Origin: Treponema sp.
GTDB lineage: Bacteria; Spirochaetota; Spirochaetia; Treponematales; Treponemataceae
Assembly: GCA_018385415.1 (NCBI GenBank)
Contig: JAHAZA010000045.1
Coordinates: 1-62,215, forward strand
Reading direction: 5' to 3'
DNA: 62,215 nt
The position numbers and the translations under genes are program-made. Under the pieces are notes generated by a model. It made no database searches. It saw only the letters and a program-made list of their open reading frames with translations, and had not been told where the DNA came from. This document shows, one piece after another, positions 17,258-26,372 of the stretch (position 1 is the stretch's first letter; each line of letters starts with the position of its first letter).

Positions 17258-19180
17258 ATGAACAAACCAACAAATATTCCTGACTGGGATTTAGGCTCAA
17301 TTTACCCGGACATCAATTCAGAAAAATACAAATCAGATCTTGCAAAGTTAACAGAGGGAATCAAAACCCTCAAAGCCTTAAACGACCAGGCAGAAAACCC
17401 TGACCAGAAAAACCACCTCAACATCCAGAACTGGATTGCAGATTTTTTCAAAGCCGATGATATCTTAGGCCCACTGGCAAATACCCTGGCCGCCTACTCA
17501 TACTCAATCTATTCCGTAGACACAACAAGCAAATCACTCTTAGACAACCTCAATCAAGTGGAATCTCTCACTGACCAGTACGAAATTCAGCTTAACCGAT
17601 TTTCTCACACAGTTGCAAAAAATCGCGGAATTCTTTCAGAGTTCTATGTAAATTTCCCTCAATACAAAAAATATGAATTTTCAATCAACGAAATGCTTGA
17701 AGACGACATTCACACTTTAAGTCCAGAGCTTGAAGGAATTATCGCAAAACTCCAGCAGACCGGCGGACGAGCCTGGGATCGACTCCACGAACAGCTCATC
17801 TCAAACCTCAAAGATCCCGAAACCGGAAAACTTTTCAACGAACTTCGAAACGATGCCTACTCACCAGATGCCCGGTTAAGAAAGGAATCATGGCAAAAGG
17901 AAATCGCACTTCTCAAACAGAACGAAATCGCCTTTGCGGCAAGTCTCAACAACTTAAAAGGTGAAACACTTTCACTTTTAGAGGAACGTTCCTGGAACTG
18001 TGCAATTGACCGGGCCCTTTCAAGTTCCCGCATGAAAAAAGAAACCCTGGATGCCCTCATCGCCGCAATCGAAGAAAGCCTCCCACAATGGCGAAAATAC
18101 CTCAAAGCCAAAGCAGAATACTTGAAAAATCACAATGCCACCGCCAGCACAAACTGCGGTAAAGAAAAAGGTCTGGCATTCTACGACCTGTTCGCCCCAC
18201 TTGATGGTAATACCACCAGTGATGGTAATACCAACACTGCTGGCCAGACCGAGACTGGTTGTAATACCAACACTTCTGACTCAACCAACAACCGCGCCGC
18301 CTCAGAGGAATCGTTACTATCAAAGAACTGGACATTCGACGAAGCCCGTGACTACATTATACGCGAATTTGCGTCTTTTTCTCCAAAAATGGGGGAATTC
18401 GCGCAAAATGCTTTCGACAGAAACTGGATTGACGCCCGTGTTCACCCCGGAAAAGTCGGCGGCGCTTACTGCCAGGACTTTTACGTTCAGAAGGAATCCC
18501 GTGTTCTTTCAAATTTTACAGGTGCCTTCAGCGACATCATTACCCTGGCACACGAGCTTGGTCATGCCTTCCACTTTTTCTGCATAAAAGACAAAGATTA
18601 CCGAAACGCAAATTATCCAATGACACTGGCAGAAACAGCCAGCACTTTTGCCGAAACAATCCTCAAACAGGATATTCTTAAAACTGCCTCAAAAGAAGAC
18701 CGGATCAAAATTCTTGAACTTGACCTTCAGGACACATGCCAGGTTCTGGTAGACATTCTGTGCCGTTTCTACTTTGAACGATCAGTTTTCGAGGAACGTC
18801 AGAACGGCGAACTCACTTCCGAAGACTTCTGCCGCCTGATGGCCCATGCACAGGAACGCTCTTACGGAGACGGATTAAGTGCCGAACGTCATGAATATAT
18901 GTGGGCTGTCAAGTCTCATTATTATTCTGTTGACCTTGATTTCTACAACTTTCCATATGCTTTTGGACAGCTGTTTGCGGCAGGTCTCTATTCCCGCTAC
19001 AAGAAAGAAGGAAAAGCTTTCGTCGACATTTACTGTAATCTTTTATCCGACACCGGTTCCATGAGCTGCGAAGATCTTTGCTTCAAAGCAGGATTTGATA
19101 TTACGAAAAAAGATTTCTGGAAGTCAGGAATTGATTTTTACATCAACGAAATTGAACAGTTCTGTAAAGAAGCAGAATAA
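17258..19180 (+). CDS. pepF: Oligoendopeptidase F-type M3 metallopeptidase
   Basis: A 640-residue cytoplasmic zinc peptidase that degrades oligopeptides. The catalytic HELGH is in LAHELGHAFHFF (His pair plus Glu), with the downstream metal-binding Glu in the MTLAETASTFAE segment. The N-terminal helical lid region is typical of M3B. Odd: a Thr/Asn/Ser/Gly-rich insertion of about 40 residues (about 312-352) just before the catalytic domain, encoded by imperfect direct repeats. No Shine-Dalgarno; TATATT (17246-17251) ends six bases before the ATG. Confidence 0.9.
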   Translation: MNKPTNIPDWDLGSIYPDINSEKYKSDLAKLTEGIKTLKALNDQAENPDQKNHLNIQNWIADFFKADDILGPLANTLAAYSYSIYSVDTTSKSLLDNLNQVESLTDQYEIQLNRFSHTVAKNRGILSEFYVNFPQYKKYEFSINEMLEDDIHTLSPELEGIIAKLQQTGGRAWDRLHEQLISNLKDPETGKLFNELRNDAYSPDARLRKESWQKEIALLKQNEIAFAASLNNLKGETLSLLEERSWNCAIDRALSSSRMKKETLDALIAAIEESLPQWRKYLKAKAEYLKNHNATASTNCGKEKGLAFYDLFAPLDGNTTSDGNTNTAGQTETGCNTNTSDSTNNRAASEESLLSKNWTFDEARDYIIREFASFSPKMGEFAQNAFDRNWIDARVHPGKVGGAYCQDFYVQKESRVLSNFTGAFSDIITLAHELGHAFHFFCIKDKDYRNANYPMTLAETASTFAETILKQDILKTASKEDRIKILELDLQDTCQVLVDILCRFYFERSVFEERQNGELTSEDFCRLMAHAQERSYGDGLSAERHEYMWAVKSHYYSVDLDFYNFPYAFGQLFAAGLYSRYKKEGKAFVDIYCNLLSDTGSMSCEDLCFKAGFDITKKDFWKSGIDFYINEIEQFCKEAE

Positions 19181-19182
19181 AC

Positions 19183-19226
19183 AAAAGGTGTGTACTTATA
19201 CGGGTCAGCATAAGTGCACACCTTTT
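19183..19226. terminator. Bidirectional terminator between pepF and the acyltransferase gene
   Basis: AAAAGGTGTGTACTTAT pairs with ATAAGTGCACACCTTTT with one mismatch; A and T runs at both ends serve the two convergent genes. Confidence 0.8.
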
Positions 19227-19229
19227 ATT

Positions 19230-19730
19230 TTACTTTCTATAACTTTTCTTAACCGCTGCCGGGTTTCCGGCTGCAAGTTTATTTTCCGGAACATCTTCCA
19301 GCACAACACTACCTGCACCGATTACACAGCCACTTCCGATTTTAGAACAGAGAATCGTAGACCGGCATCCAATCCATGTACCTTTGCCTACAGTTAAGTC
19401 ATGATGAATACATTCCCCGGCTCTGTCATCTTTTGAACCGACCTGATGGGTAAGACAATTGAAAATTGTTTCAGGTCCAACCTGCACGTTTTCACAGATT
19501 GTCACGTTAACAAAACCGCCTGTGTAGATGTGAACATTCTGGCCAATCCAGGCGTTGTCTTTAATTTCAATTTTTCCAGGTCCGTAAATTCTGAATCCAC
19601 TGTTGACCTTTGCGTTTTTCGAAATTTTAACATTCATCATTTTAAGAATAAAACGACGGTATCCAAAGCACGATGAAGGAAGCAAATCCAGCCATCTGTT
19701 TAATATGAATCTTTTGAAAGTAATGAACAT
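19230..19730 (-). CDS. Hexapeptide-repeat O-acyltransferase
   Basis: A 166-residue left-handed beta-helix acyltransferase of the maltose/galactoside O-acetyltransferase group. The hexapeptide turns are evident (IEIKDNAWIGQNVHI, then VTICENVQVGPET), followed by the active-site region (NCLTHQVG, IHHDLTVGKGTWIG) and the closing GAGSVVLEDVPENKLAAGNPA signature. The N-terminal basic/hydrophobic segment may lie on the membrane. It is the last gene of the four-gene envelope operon, five bases after the membrane glycosyltransferase-like gene, and may acetylate a surface glycan made or exported by that unit. Confidence 0.85.
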   Translation of the reverse strand: MFITFKRFILNRWLDLLPSSCFGYRRFILKMMNVKISKNAKVNSGFRIYGPGKIEIKDNAWIGQNVHIYTGGFVNVTICENVQVGPETIFNCLTHQVGSKDDRAGECIHHDLTVGKGTWIGCRSTILCSKIGSGCVIGAGSVVLEDVPENKLAAGNPAAVKKSYRK

Positions 19731-19735
19731 TATTT

Positions 19736-21253
19736 CTATGCCTTCCGTTTTTTTCGAATGAACTCTGGTCTTGCTTCGTGGGGGTTGTACCAGTTGTTGA
19801 AAGTTTCTGCAATTTCTTTATCTTCAAGCAAAAGATATTCCTGCCATAATTCTTCTTTTATCAAAATGTAATCAAGTGAAACTTCACTGACCTGCTCTGC
19901 AATCTGTGGCCATGCAAATTTTTCTGAATTCATCAGAACCATTTTTACACGGCCTTCATCAGCACCGTAAGCTAGACGCCACACATCATTATCTTTGACT
20001 TCAAAATCACAGTTCCAGTTAAGACAGTCACGGAGATTCTTGTAATAAGTGTAAACGTGATTAAGTCCAAGATGTGCAATCAAAAGGGAATTATCCCCAA
20101 GTTCCACATCTTTAACAATCCGTTTATATTTTTCATAAGGCGGATCTCTTCTTGGTTCATACAAAGCCGGAGTCAAAAAGGTAATATACAAAACTGGTAA
20201 GCAAAGAAATGCGCAGATTCCATTTTGCAACTTAAAAGGAATTTTCGATTCTGCTAGACTCCATAAAAGATACACACTGACTGGAATTCCAACCACGACT
20301 GTGTTCTGAATCATTCTAAGCCCCATATCAGAATCCGGATTCCAGAACAGAAAGAACACAACCGGAATTGCAAGAGCCAGTAACCGGGCATGCTTTTTTG
20401 TAATGGCAAAGAAAATTCCTCCTGCCCAGGCAGTAACATAATACAACCAGATTTCAACAATACCAAAACGCGAAAGCTGGGATTCAAGCATTCTGTGATT
20501 ACTCAAAGGAAGATTCCAAAGCTTAAACGAATTCAAAAACCGTGGAGAGTGAAGCTTTACAAACATAACTCCACCCACAGCACAAACTGCAAAAACCGAC
20601 AAAGCAGTTACCAGCATCCACTTCTTTTCCCACAGAACTTTCAGTACATTTTTACTTTTGCTTAACAGAAAAATTCCCAGCACAAAAACTGAATACACAA
20701 AAGTAACTTTATGACTTAACCCAGAAAGGACAAAAAGCAGCACTGCACCAAAAGTATAAAATATTTTTTCAAACCGTTTTAAGGATTTATAATTCTCATT
20801 CAGAAAAATCAAAACCATCACAAAAAGCATGAGGAACATTAAACCAATCTGATTGTTGATATAATTTATTCCCATCAATGTAAAACTTGGCGAAGCAGCA
20901 GTCAGAAGAAAACCCAAAAATGCAAAAAATACATTTTTTGTTGCAGTCAGCAATAAAAGAAAAACTGCAAAGCAAGTCATTACAGAAGTACAGGCATCAC
21001 AAAGCTTAACACCCTTTATCGGATCGCCACAGATTTTTGCAAACATTCCGCAAAGATAATAGCCGGTTTCAATGTCAGGATTTTCAAGTTTTCCGGTTTC
21101 TGCAAATGATTTTGCCTGAAGTGCGTAATAATAACCGTCCAGACCCGTAGGATGATTTGACTTTAAATACATCTGATAACGAACCTTAAAAGTCAACACA
21201 AGTAAAACAGCTAAAATAAGAATAGTTAATGTTTTATAAATTATTTTTTTCAT
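19736..21253 (-). CDS. Polytopic membrane protein resembling GT-C glycosyltransferases
   Basis: A 505-residue inner-membrane protein with about 10-11 hydrophobic segments followed by a soluble C-terminal domain of about 130 residues. The first loop carries PTGLDGYYYALQAKSF, in the place where ArnT/PMT-type GT-C enzymes have their catalytic acidic residue; this and the topology are the only grounds for the call. Its start overlaps the VanW gene stop as ATGA. Within the operon it would transfer a sugar from a lipid donor to a periplasmic acceptor; the substrate is unknown. Confidence 0.6.
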   Translation of the reverse strand: MKKIIYKTLTILILAVLLVLTFKVRYQMYLKSNHPTGLDGYYYALQAKSFAETGKLENPDIETGYYLCGMFAKICGDPIKGVKLCDACTSVMTCFAVFLLLLTATKNVFFAFLGFLLTAASPSFTLMGINYINNQIGLMFLMLFVMVLIFLNENYKSLKRFEKIFYTFGAVLLFVLSGLSHKVTFVYSVFVLGIFLLSKSKNVLKVLWEKKWMLVTALSVFAVCAVGGVMFVKLHSPRFLNSFKLWNLPLSNHRMLESQLSRFGIVEIWLYYVTAWAGGIFFAITKKHARLLALAIPVVFFLFWNPDSDMGLRMIQNTVVVGIPVSVYLLWSLAESKIPFKLQNGICAFLCLPVLYITFLTPALYEPRRDPPYEKYKRIVKDVELGDNSLLIAHLGLNHVYTYYKNLRDCLNWNCDFEVKDNDVWRLAYGADEGRVKMVLMNSEKFAWPQIAEQVSEVSLDYILIKEELWQEYLLLEDKEIAETFNNWYNPHEARPEFIRKKRKA

Positions 21254-22206
21254 TTATATTCCTGGGACTTTGAAGTCTGTGATGGTTTTACAGGTTCTTC
21301 GATAAAAGGCTGGTACATCATTAATGCGTGATTTTCTGTAATAAATTCTTCGGCTTCGTGATTTTCTGTTATCAGTTCCTCGCCAGTCTTGGATACATTC
21401 TGGTCAATGCGGGTTCGATAAATGGAATTATGGCGGACAAACACGCCTGCTGCTTCCTGAGTAAAACTGTGATCTTTTTCATATACTTTGTACTGTTCAA
21501 CCTGAGGAAAAATTGTTTTCCAGGTTGCGTACAGTTTATTGTTTTCGATTTTCAACTCAAGGCGGTAAGTGTTCGAAGTTTCGTTTTTAATCATCAAGTC
21601 ACGGTAATTATAGACACAGGTTGCGCCGCTTCCAAATGGTCGGGTACGGTTTGAGTCAGGAAAAACATCGTAGCTGTGACGGAATCTTTCGATAACCGTC
21701 AGGTTTGTGTGAAGGGTAATCCAGTAAATAAGATTTGATAAAGCGCAAAGTCCGCCCGCAGTTTTTGCAACAGGCTTTCCGTTTACAAGCATCATTCCCT
21801 TTTTATAACCCTTAACCTTTGTAGGACAACCAAGCAGCTTCCAGTAAGAAAAAACTTTTCCCGGCTCAAGAATAATTCCATCAATGTATTTTAATGCCAC
21901 AAATAAATTGTCCACCTTTCCATCCTGCATGGCAGAATCATCCCTAGAAAGATTTCTGTAAAGGTCACTTGAATCAGAATATGCGGTAAACGAAAATTCC
22001 TTTTTAGCCCAATCGGAATTTACAAGACCGCCATTTTTTGAAGATGAGTTGATTCTATTTTTTGCCTGATACTTTTTCGAAGCTCGTAATGTTGCAAACT
22101 CAGAATTGTGGCGAATCCAGAAAAAATATCTTAAAGCTGAATAAAACAAAACGCCCAGCTTTATTCTTAAAGCCGAGCGTTTTTTCTGTGGAATATATTT
22201 ATACAT
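21250..22206 (-). CDS. VanW family protein
   Basis: A 318-residue protein containing the VanW domain in the middle (about residues 75-230), recognisable by EPGKVFSYWKLLG, GLCALSNLIYWITL, and RHSYDVFPDSNRTRPFGSGATCVYNY. Family function is not settled; VanW occurs in vancomycin-resistance operons and in many envelope loci without resistance. The N-terminus is basic with no clear signal peptide. Its ATG shares one base with the upstream gene's stop (TAATG), so translation is coupled. The first codons contain a terminator-like hairpin (22150-22181). Confidence 0.88.
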   Translation of the reverse strand: MYKYIPQKKRSALRIKLGVLFYSALRYFFWIRHNSEFATLRASKKYQAKNRINSSSKNGGLVNSDWAKKEFSFTAYSDSSDLYRNLSRDDSAMQDGKVDNLFVALKYIDGIILEPGKVFSYWKLLGCPTKVKGYKKGMMLVNGKPVAKTAGGLCALSNLIYWITLHTNLTVIERFRHSYDVFPDSNRTRPFGSGATCVYNYRDLMIKNETSNTYRLELKIENNKLYATWKTIFPQVEQYKVYEKDHSFTQEAAGVFVRHNSIYRTRIDQNVSKTGEELITENHEAEEFITENHALMMYQPFIEEPVKPSQTSKSQEYK

Positions 22207-23315
22207 TATTCTGGAATAGAAACAATGATAAAATCTTCCGGAGCAAAAACTGTGTAACGAACTCCATTAAGAAAAACATTGTTTCCGTCAAGCTTTACAA
22301 TAGTTGCAGTTTCTGTAATTACATAATCGATATATTCTGTTTTGATGATTTTATAATCTTTTAATTCAAAAGTAGGTTCGTCATACCAGAAATTTGGTTC
22401 AATAGCTATATATTTTGCATTGCCGGCAAGCTCTGGATGATCATAAAGATTTACAACATCTTTTGTTTTCGCATCTGCAAATCCCATGTATCCACCAGTC
22501 CATTTTTTTGTCTCTTCCAGCTGATTTACGGGATAAATATAACTTCTTTTCATGTAACTGAGTCTATCACCATCTTTAACCAGTTGATAAACCAGGTCCC
22601 CTTTTTCAGGCATTAAAATCAAATCACCTGTAGAAGCAGCACCTGTACGAGGCTTAAACAAAGCAAAGAAATCCTTTTTAAAATTCTTTGCATCTTTATT
22701 AAGAAGCATTTTTGAGTTTTCATTCTGAATTGCTTTTAATTCATCAACGCCTTTAAATGGAATTACTTTTCCTTTGCAAAGGAATCTGATGTCAGAAAGA
22801 CATGTATCGTCAAAGTTTGTTCCTTTATAAACATCAAGAATCTTGATTGTCAGCGTCTGTGTTGTCTGAAGCTGTTCAAACTTAATTGACTGCCAGTCCT
22901 GAACATTGTCTGCAAGCTCGTAATCTTTCTGCTGAAAATGTTTTTTTGCAACCTGTGTAAGCTGAATTTTCTTTACACGATTATTCTGAAGATAAAGATT
23001 TTTATAATTGAATCCGTTAACAATCTGGATTTCGTCAAAGCTGAATGGAGATTCAAATTCAAAAGTGATTACCTGTCCAAGTCCTGGGCCGTTTTTTTCG
23101 GCTTCACACCAGGTTGTAGACATATCACCGTCAAGCATGTTGGCTGGAGAATAAAGATAGCGGCCTTCAAACTGAGCTTCTACAAGCTCACTTGTTGCCG
23201 AAGCTGAAACAATTCTAGCTTCCTTTGACTGTGCCTTGAACCAATTGGAATCACCTGCAGCAAATACTAAAGCTCCAGTTAAAACTGCAGCAGAAAATGA
23301 AATTACTTTTTTCAT
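22206..23315 (-). CDS. Exported protein with NADase-type glycan-binding (discoidin-like) domain
   Basis: A 369-residue exported protein. The start at 23315 follows GAGG and opens a classical signal peptide ending AFAAG-like (VFAAGDSN). Residues about 30-190 form a galactose-binding-like fold: SPANMLDGDMSTTWCE, FEFESPFSFDEIQIVNGF, then LTIKILDVYKG and CLSDIRFLC, as in NADase-type glycan-binding domain proteins of treponemes. The C-terminal half is not recognised. It is the first gene of the coupled envelope operon and probably recognises the glycan handled by the downstream genes. Confidence 0.72.
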   Translation of the reverse strand: MKKVISFSAAVLTGALVFAAGDSNWFKAQSKEARIVSASATSELVEAQFEGRYLYSPANMLDGDMSTTWCEAEKNGPGLGQVITFEFESPFSFDEIQIVNGFNYKNLYLQNNRVKKIQLTQVAKKHFQQKDYELADNVQDWQSIKFEQLQTTQTLTIKILDVYKGTNFDDTCLSDIRFLCKGKVIPFKGVDELKAIQNENSKMLLNKDAKNFKKDFFALFKPRTGAASTGDLILMPEKGDLVYQLVKDGDRLSYMKRSYIYPVNQLEETKKWTGGYMGFADAKTKDVVNLYDHPELAGNAKYIAIEPNFWYDEPTFELKDYKIIKTEYIDYVITETATIVKLDGNNVFLNGVRYTVFAPEDFIIVSIPE

Positions 23316-23518
23316 ACTTTCCTCACTTTTCTTTCTATTAATTATCTGATTTATTGTTATTTTTTTCAATAGAATATTGTTTTTCCGAGAATTTTACTAT
23401 TTTTTTTACTTTTGTAATATCGCTATATAAATTACTATTGTATTATATCAAAAGAAGATTTAGTTTATCTTCTAATTTCAAAAAGTTCACAAACAATCTT
23501 ATTTTTATGAGGTTCTTT

Positions 23519-25207
23519 ATGAACGCAAAATTCAAATCAATTCTCTCTGGAATCATTGCTGTTTCTGCTGCAGTGATTTTAACTCTCTCTTGTTCCGCAC
23601 CAAATGCTAATAACAACTATGTTCCTTCTGTGCCAGGCATTGATACACTAGTTGATGGTCTATCAAGTGTTCAATTTACATCAGCCATGCAGTCAGGATG
23701 GAATCTTGGTAATACCTTTGATTCTGCTGAATACGGTAACAAAACGAACAAAGGTGTAAGTTACGAAACTGGCTGGGGAATGCCTGAAACCACAGAAAAA
23801 ATGATCTACACTGTTGCTGCAAAAGGTTTCAAGACAATCCGCATTCCAATCAGCTGGCACAACCACATTACTGACGGTGATAACTACACAATCGATCCAG
23901 AATGGCTTGCCCGCGTAAAAGTTGTAGTTGACTGGGCGCGCAAAAACAAAATGTTTGTCATCATCAACATTCACCATGACAATCTTACTTCTGCACAGAT
24001 GTCCACAACATACGGCTTCAGCGTAAACCCAGATTCTTCTTCTGAACAGGAAACATCAAAAAAATATATCAAAAGAATCTGGGAACAGGTTGCAGATTAC
24101 TTCAAGGATTACGACAATCATGTTATTTTCGAATTACTCAACGAACCAAGAAACATGGATCTTGCAAATCCCTTCAACCCTAGTTCTTCTGAAGAATCTG
24201 CCTGTAACGGCGTAATTAAACAGTACGAACAGGTTGCTCTTGATGCAGTTCGTGCTTCAGGCGGAAACAATGCAAACCGTTTCGTAATGGTTCCATATTA
24301 TGCAGCTTCACCTTGGAAAAACAGTAGCTGGAGTCTTCCTACAGACAGTGCAAGCGACAAGCTTTTGATTTCTACACATGCTTATGATCCATATACTTTC
24401 GCAATGTATGATGGTAGTACAGATAATACAGACTTCTCTGAATCAGTAGAAGGTGCCGAACTTAAAAACCTTTTCGATAGCCTTAACACTAAATGGGTTT
24501 CTAAAGGACGCGGTGTTGTAATGGGTGAAGGAAGCTGTTCTGACAAAGGAAATACTTCTGACCGCCTTGCATGGTTCAAGAGCTACATTGCAAAAGCAAA
24601 GGCTATCAACTGTCCATTAATCCTCTGGGACAACATGGCGACTATTTCAACAGGTGCAACTAATGCATCAGAACGCCATGGTTACTTTAACAGAAACAAC
24701 TGCACATGGTATTTTGAGGAACTTGTTAATGCAATGATTACTACTGCCGGTGGTACTATTGATGGTAATATTCCTAATGGTGATGGCGGTGAAGGTGGCG
24801 GAAACAGCGGAGACACAAGCACTCCAGTAGATCTGACAAAAGCCGTTTCAGGATACGGAGCAGATATTTCAACTGCAAACAACATCCTTACTATCAAAAC
24901 ACCTGCTTCACCTGCTGCAGACTACGAAGGATACTCACAGGTTCAGATTCCATTTACAAAAGGCAGCGCAACAAAGATTGCAGTCACCTTCAAGAACAAC
25001 GGTAAAATTACAATGAACTTCCAGGTTGCAGGATCAGATCCATGGGGAAGCAGAATATTAAGTGATGCCAATGCAAAATACTTCAATGCAAATTCAGATT
25101 ATGTTACAGAAGAATTTGCAATTGAAAATAATGCCGCATTCTTTACAATCGGTTCTTCTGGAGTTACAGATTATGAAATCAATGTAAAGAGCATTGTATT
25201 AAAATAA
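23519..25207 (+). CDS. GH5-type endoglucanase lipoprotein
   Basis: A 562-residue surface lipoprotein cellulase/hemicellulase. The start at 23519 is preferred (AGG seven bases upstream); the signal ends LTLSC, giving a lipidated Cys. The GH5 core runs from about residue 55 to 400: SGWNLGNTFD, KTIRIPISWHNH, INIHHDN, the acid/base Glu in FELLNEPRN (near 209), ISTHAYDPYTF, and the nucleophile Glu in VMGEGSC (near 335). A Gly-rich linker leads to a C-terminal beta-sandwich of about 130 residues, probably a carbohydrate-binding module. A strong hairpin terminator follows at 25226-25265. Confidence 0.9.
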   Translation: MNAKFKSILSGIIAVSAAVILTLSCSAPNANNNYVPSVPGIDTLVDGLSSVQFTSAMQSGWNLGNTFDSAEYGNKTNKGVSYETGWGMPETTEKMIYTVAAKGFKTIRIPISWHNHITDGDNYTIDPEWLARVKVVVDWARKNKMFVIINIHHDNLTSAQMSTTYGFSVNPDSSSEQETSKKYIKRIWEQVADYFKDYDNHVIFELLNEPRNMDLANPFNPSSSEESACNGVIKQYEQVALDAVRASGGNNANRFVMVPYYAASPWKNSSWSLPTDSASDKLLISTHAYDPYTFAMYDGSTDNTDFSESVEGAELKNLFDSLNTKWVSKGRGVVMGEGSCSDKGNTSDRLAWFKSYIAKAKAINCPLILWDNMATISTGATNASERHGYFNRNNCTWYFEELVNAMITTAGGTIDGNIPNGDGGEGGGNSGDTSTPVDLTKAVSGYGADISTANNILTIKTPASPAADYEGYSQVQIPFTKGSATKIAVTFKNNGKITMNFQVAGSDPWGSRILSDANAKYFNANSDYVTEEFAIENNAAFFTIGSSGVTDYEINVKSIVLK

Positions 25208-25225
25208 AACATATTATTTTAATTG

Positions 25226-25265
25226 AAGTGTATCCCTGATACTGTATAATATCAGAGATACACTT
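25226..25265 (+). terminator. Terminator of the GH5 gene
   Basis: AAGTGTATCCCTGATA and TATCAGAGATACACTT pair over 16 positions with one mismatch, followed by TTTTAATTTTT. Confidence 0.8.
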
Positions 25266-25290
25266 TTTAATTTTTAAAGGAATTTCAAAA

Positions 25291-26316
25291 ATGAAAACAA
25301 TCACACTTGGCTCAACCGGAATCACAACTCCACAGAATGCATTCGGTACACTTCCAATTCAACGGGACGACTTCGAAACATCTTCAAAAATTCTTCGCCG
25401 TGCATACGAAGGTGGAATGACATTCTTTGACACAGCCCGTGCCTATTCCGACAGCGAAGAAAAAATGGGACTTGCATTAAGTGATGTTCGAAGCAAAATT
25501 CACATCGCTACAAAAACAATGGCAAAAACACCAGACGAAATCAAATCCCAGATTGAAACTTCACTCAAAAACTTAAAAACCGATTATGTTGATATCTACC
25601 AGTTCCACTGTGTTGACCAGTGCTATCGTCCAGGTGACGGAACCGGAATGTACGAAGTCATGGAAGATTTAAAGCGCCAGAGAATGATTCGTCACATTGG
25701 AATTACTGCCCACAAAATCGGAATTGCAGAAGAAGCCGTAAAGTCCGGACTTTATGAAACAATGCAGTTTCCGTTCAGTTATCTTTCAGGGCAGAGAGAA
25801 ATTGATCTGGTTAATTTGTGTAAAGAACACAATGTTGGTTTTATCGCAATGAAAGGCCTTGCAGGCGGCTTGATTACAAACTCAAAGGCTGCCTACACAT
25901 ACATGACTCAGTTTGACAACGTAGTACCAATCTGGGGAATCCAGCACATGAGTGAACTTGAGCAATGGCTTTCGTTCATGGAAAATTCCCCAGCCTACGA
26001 TGATCAGATGAAAGCCTTTGTAGAACAGGATAAAAAATCATTCGGCTACGATTTCTGTCGTGGCTGCGGTTATTGTATGCCTTGCCCTCAGGGAATCATA
26101 ATCAACAACTGTGCAAGAATGTCACAGCTTATCAGAAGGAGTCCATCTGCCACATGGCTAAGCGATTACTGGCAGGATGCATTCAAGAAAATTCCAAACT
26201 GCACAGGTTGTGGTGCCTGCAAGAAAAAATGTCCTTATGGCCTTGATATTCCAAATCTTCTCAAAAAGAATTACGACGACTATCAGAATATTTTAAGCGG
26301 CAAAACTAAAGTTTAA
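25291..26316 (+). CDS. Aldo/keto reductase fused to a 2x[4Fe-4S] ferredoxin-type domain
   Basis: A 341-residue oxidoreductase. The aldo/keto reductase barrel (1-255) shows the catalytic tetrad Asp-Tyr-Lys-His in FFDTARAYSDSE, ATKTMA and YQFHCVD. The C-terminal part holds Cys clusters CRGCGYCMPCPQ with a later NNC, and CTGCGACKKKCPYG, as in the MocA/Fe-S AKR group of anaerobes. The Fe-S clusters suggest electron exchange beyond simple NADPH use. The natural substrate is unknown. AAGGA lies before the ATG; single-gene unit. Confidence 0.9.
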   Translation: MKTITLGSTGITTPQNAFGTLPIQRDDFETSSKILRRAYEGGMTFFDTARAYSDSEEKMGLALSDVRSKIHIATKTMAKTPDEIKSQIETSLKNLKTDYVDIYQFHCVDQCYRPGDGTGMYEVMEDLKRQRMIRHIGITAHKIGIAEEAVKSGLYETMQFPFSYLSGQREIDLVNLCKEHNVGFIAMKGLAGGLITNSKAAYTYMTQFDNVVPIWGIQHMSELEQWLSFMENSPAYDDQMKAFVEQDKKSFGYDFCRGCGYCMPCPQGIIINNCARMSQLIRRSPSATWLSDYWQDAFKKIPNCTGCGACKKKCPYGLDIPNLLKKNYDDYQNILSGKTKV

Positions 26317-26372
26317 TTTTTTACTCATTAATGAAGTTAATGACAAGTAAAGTTAACATTAAAGTTAACCAA

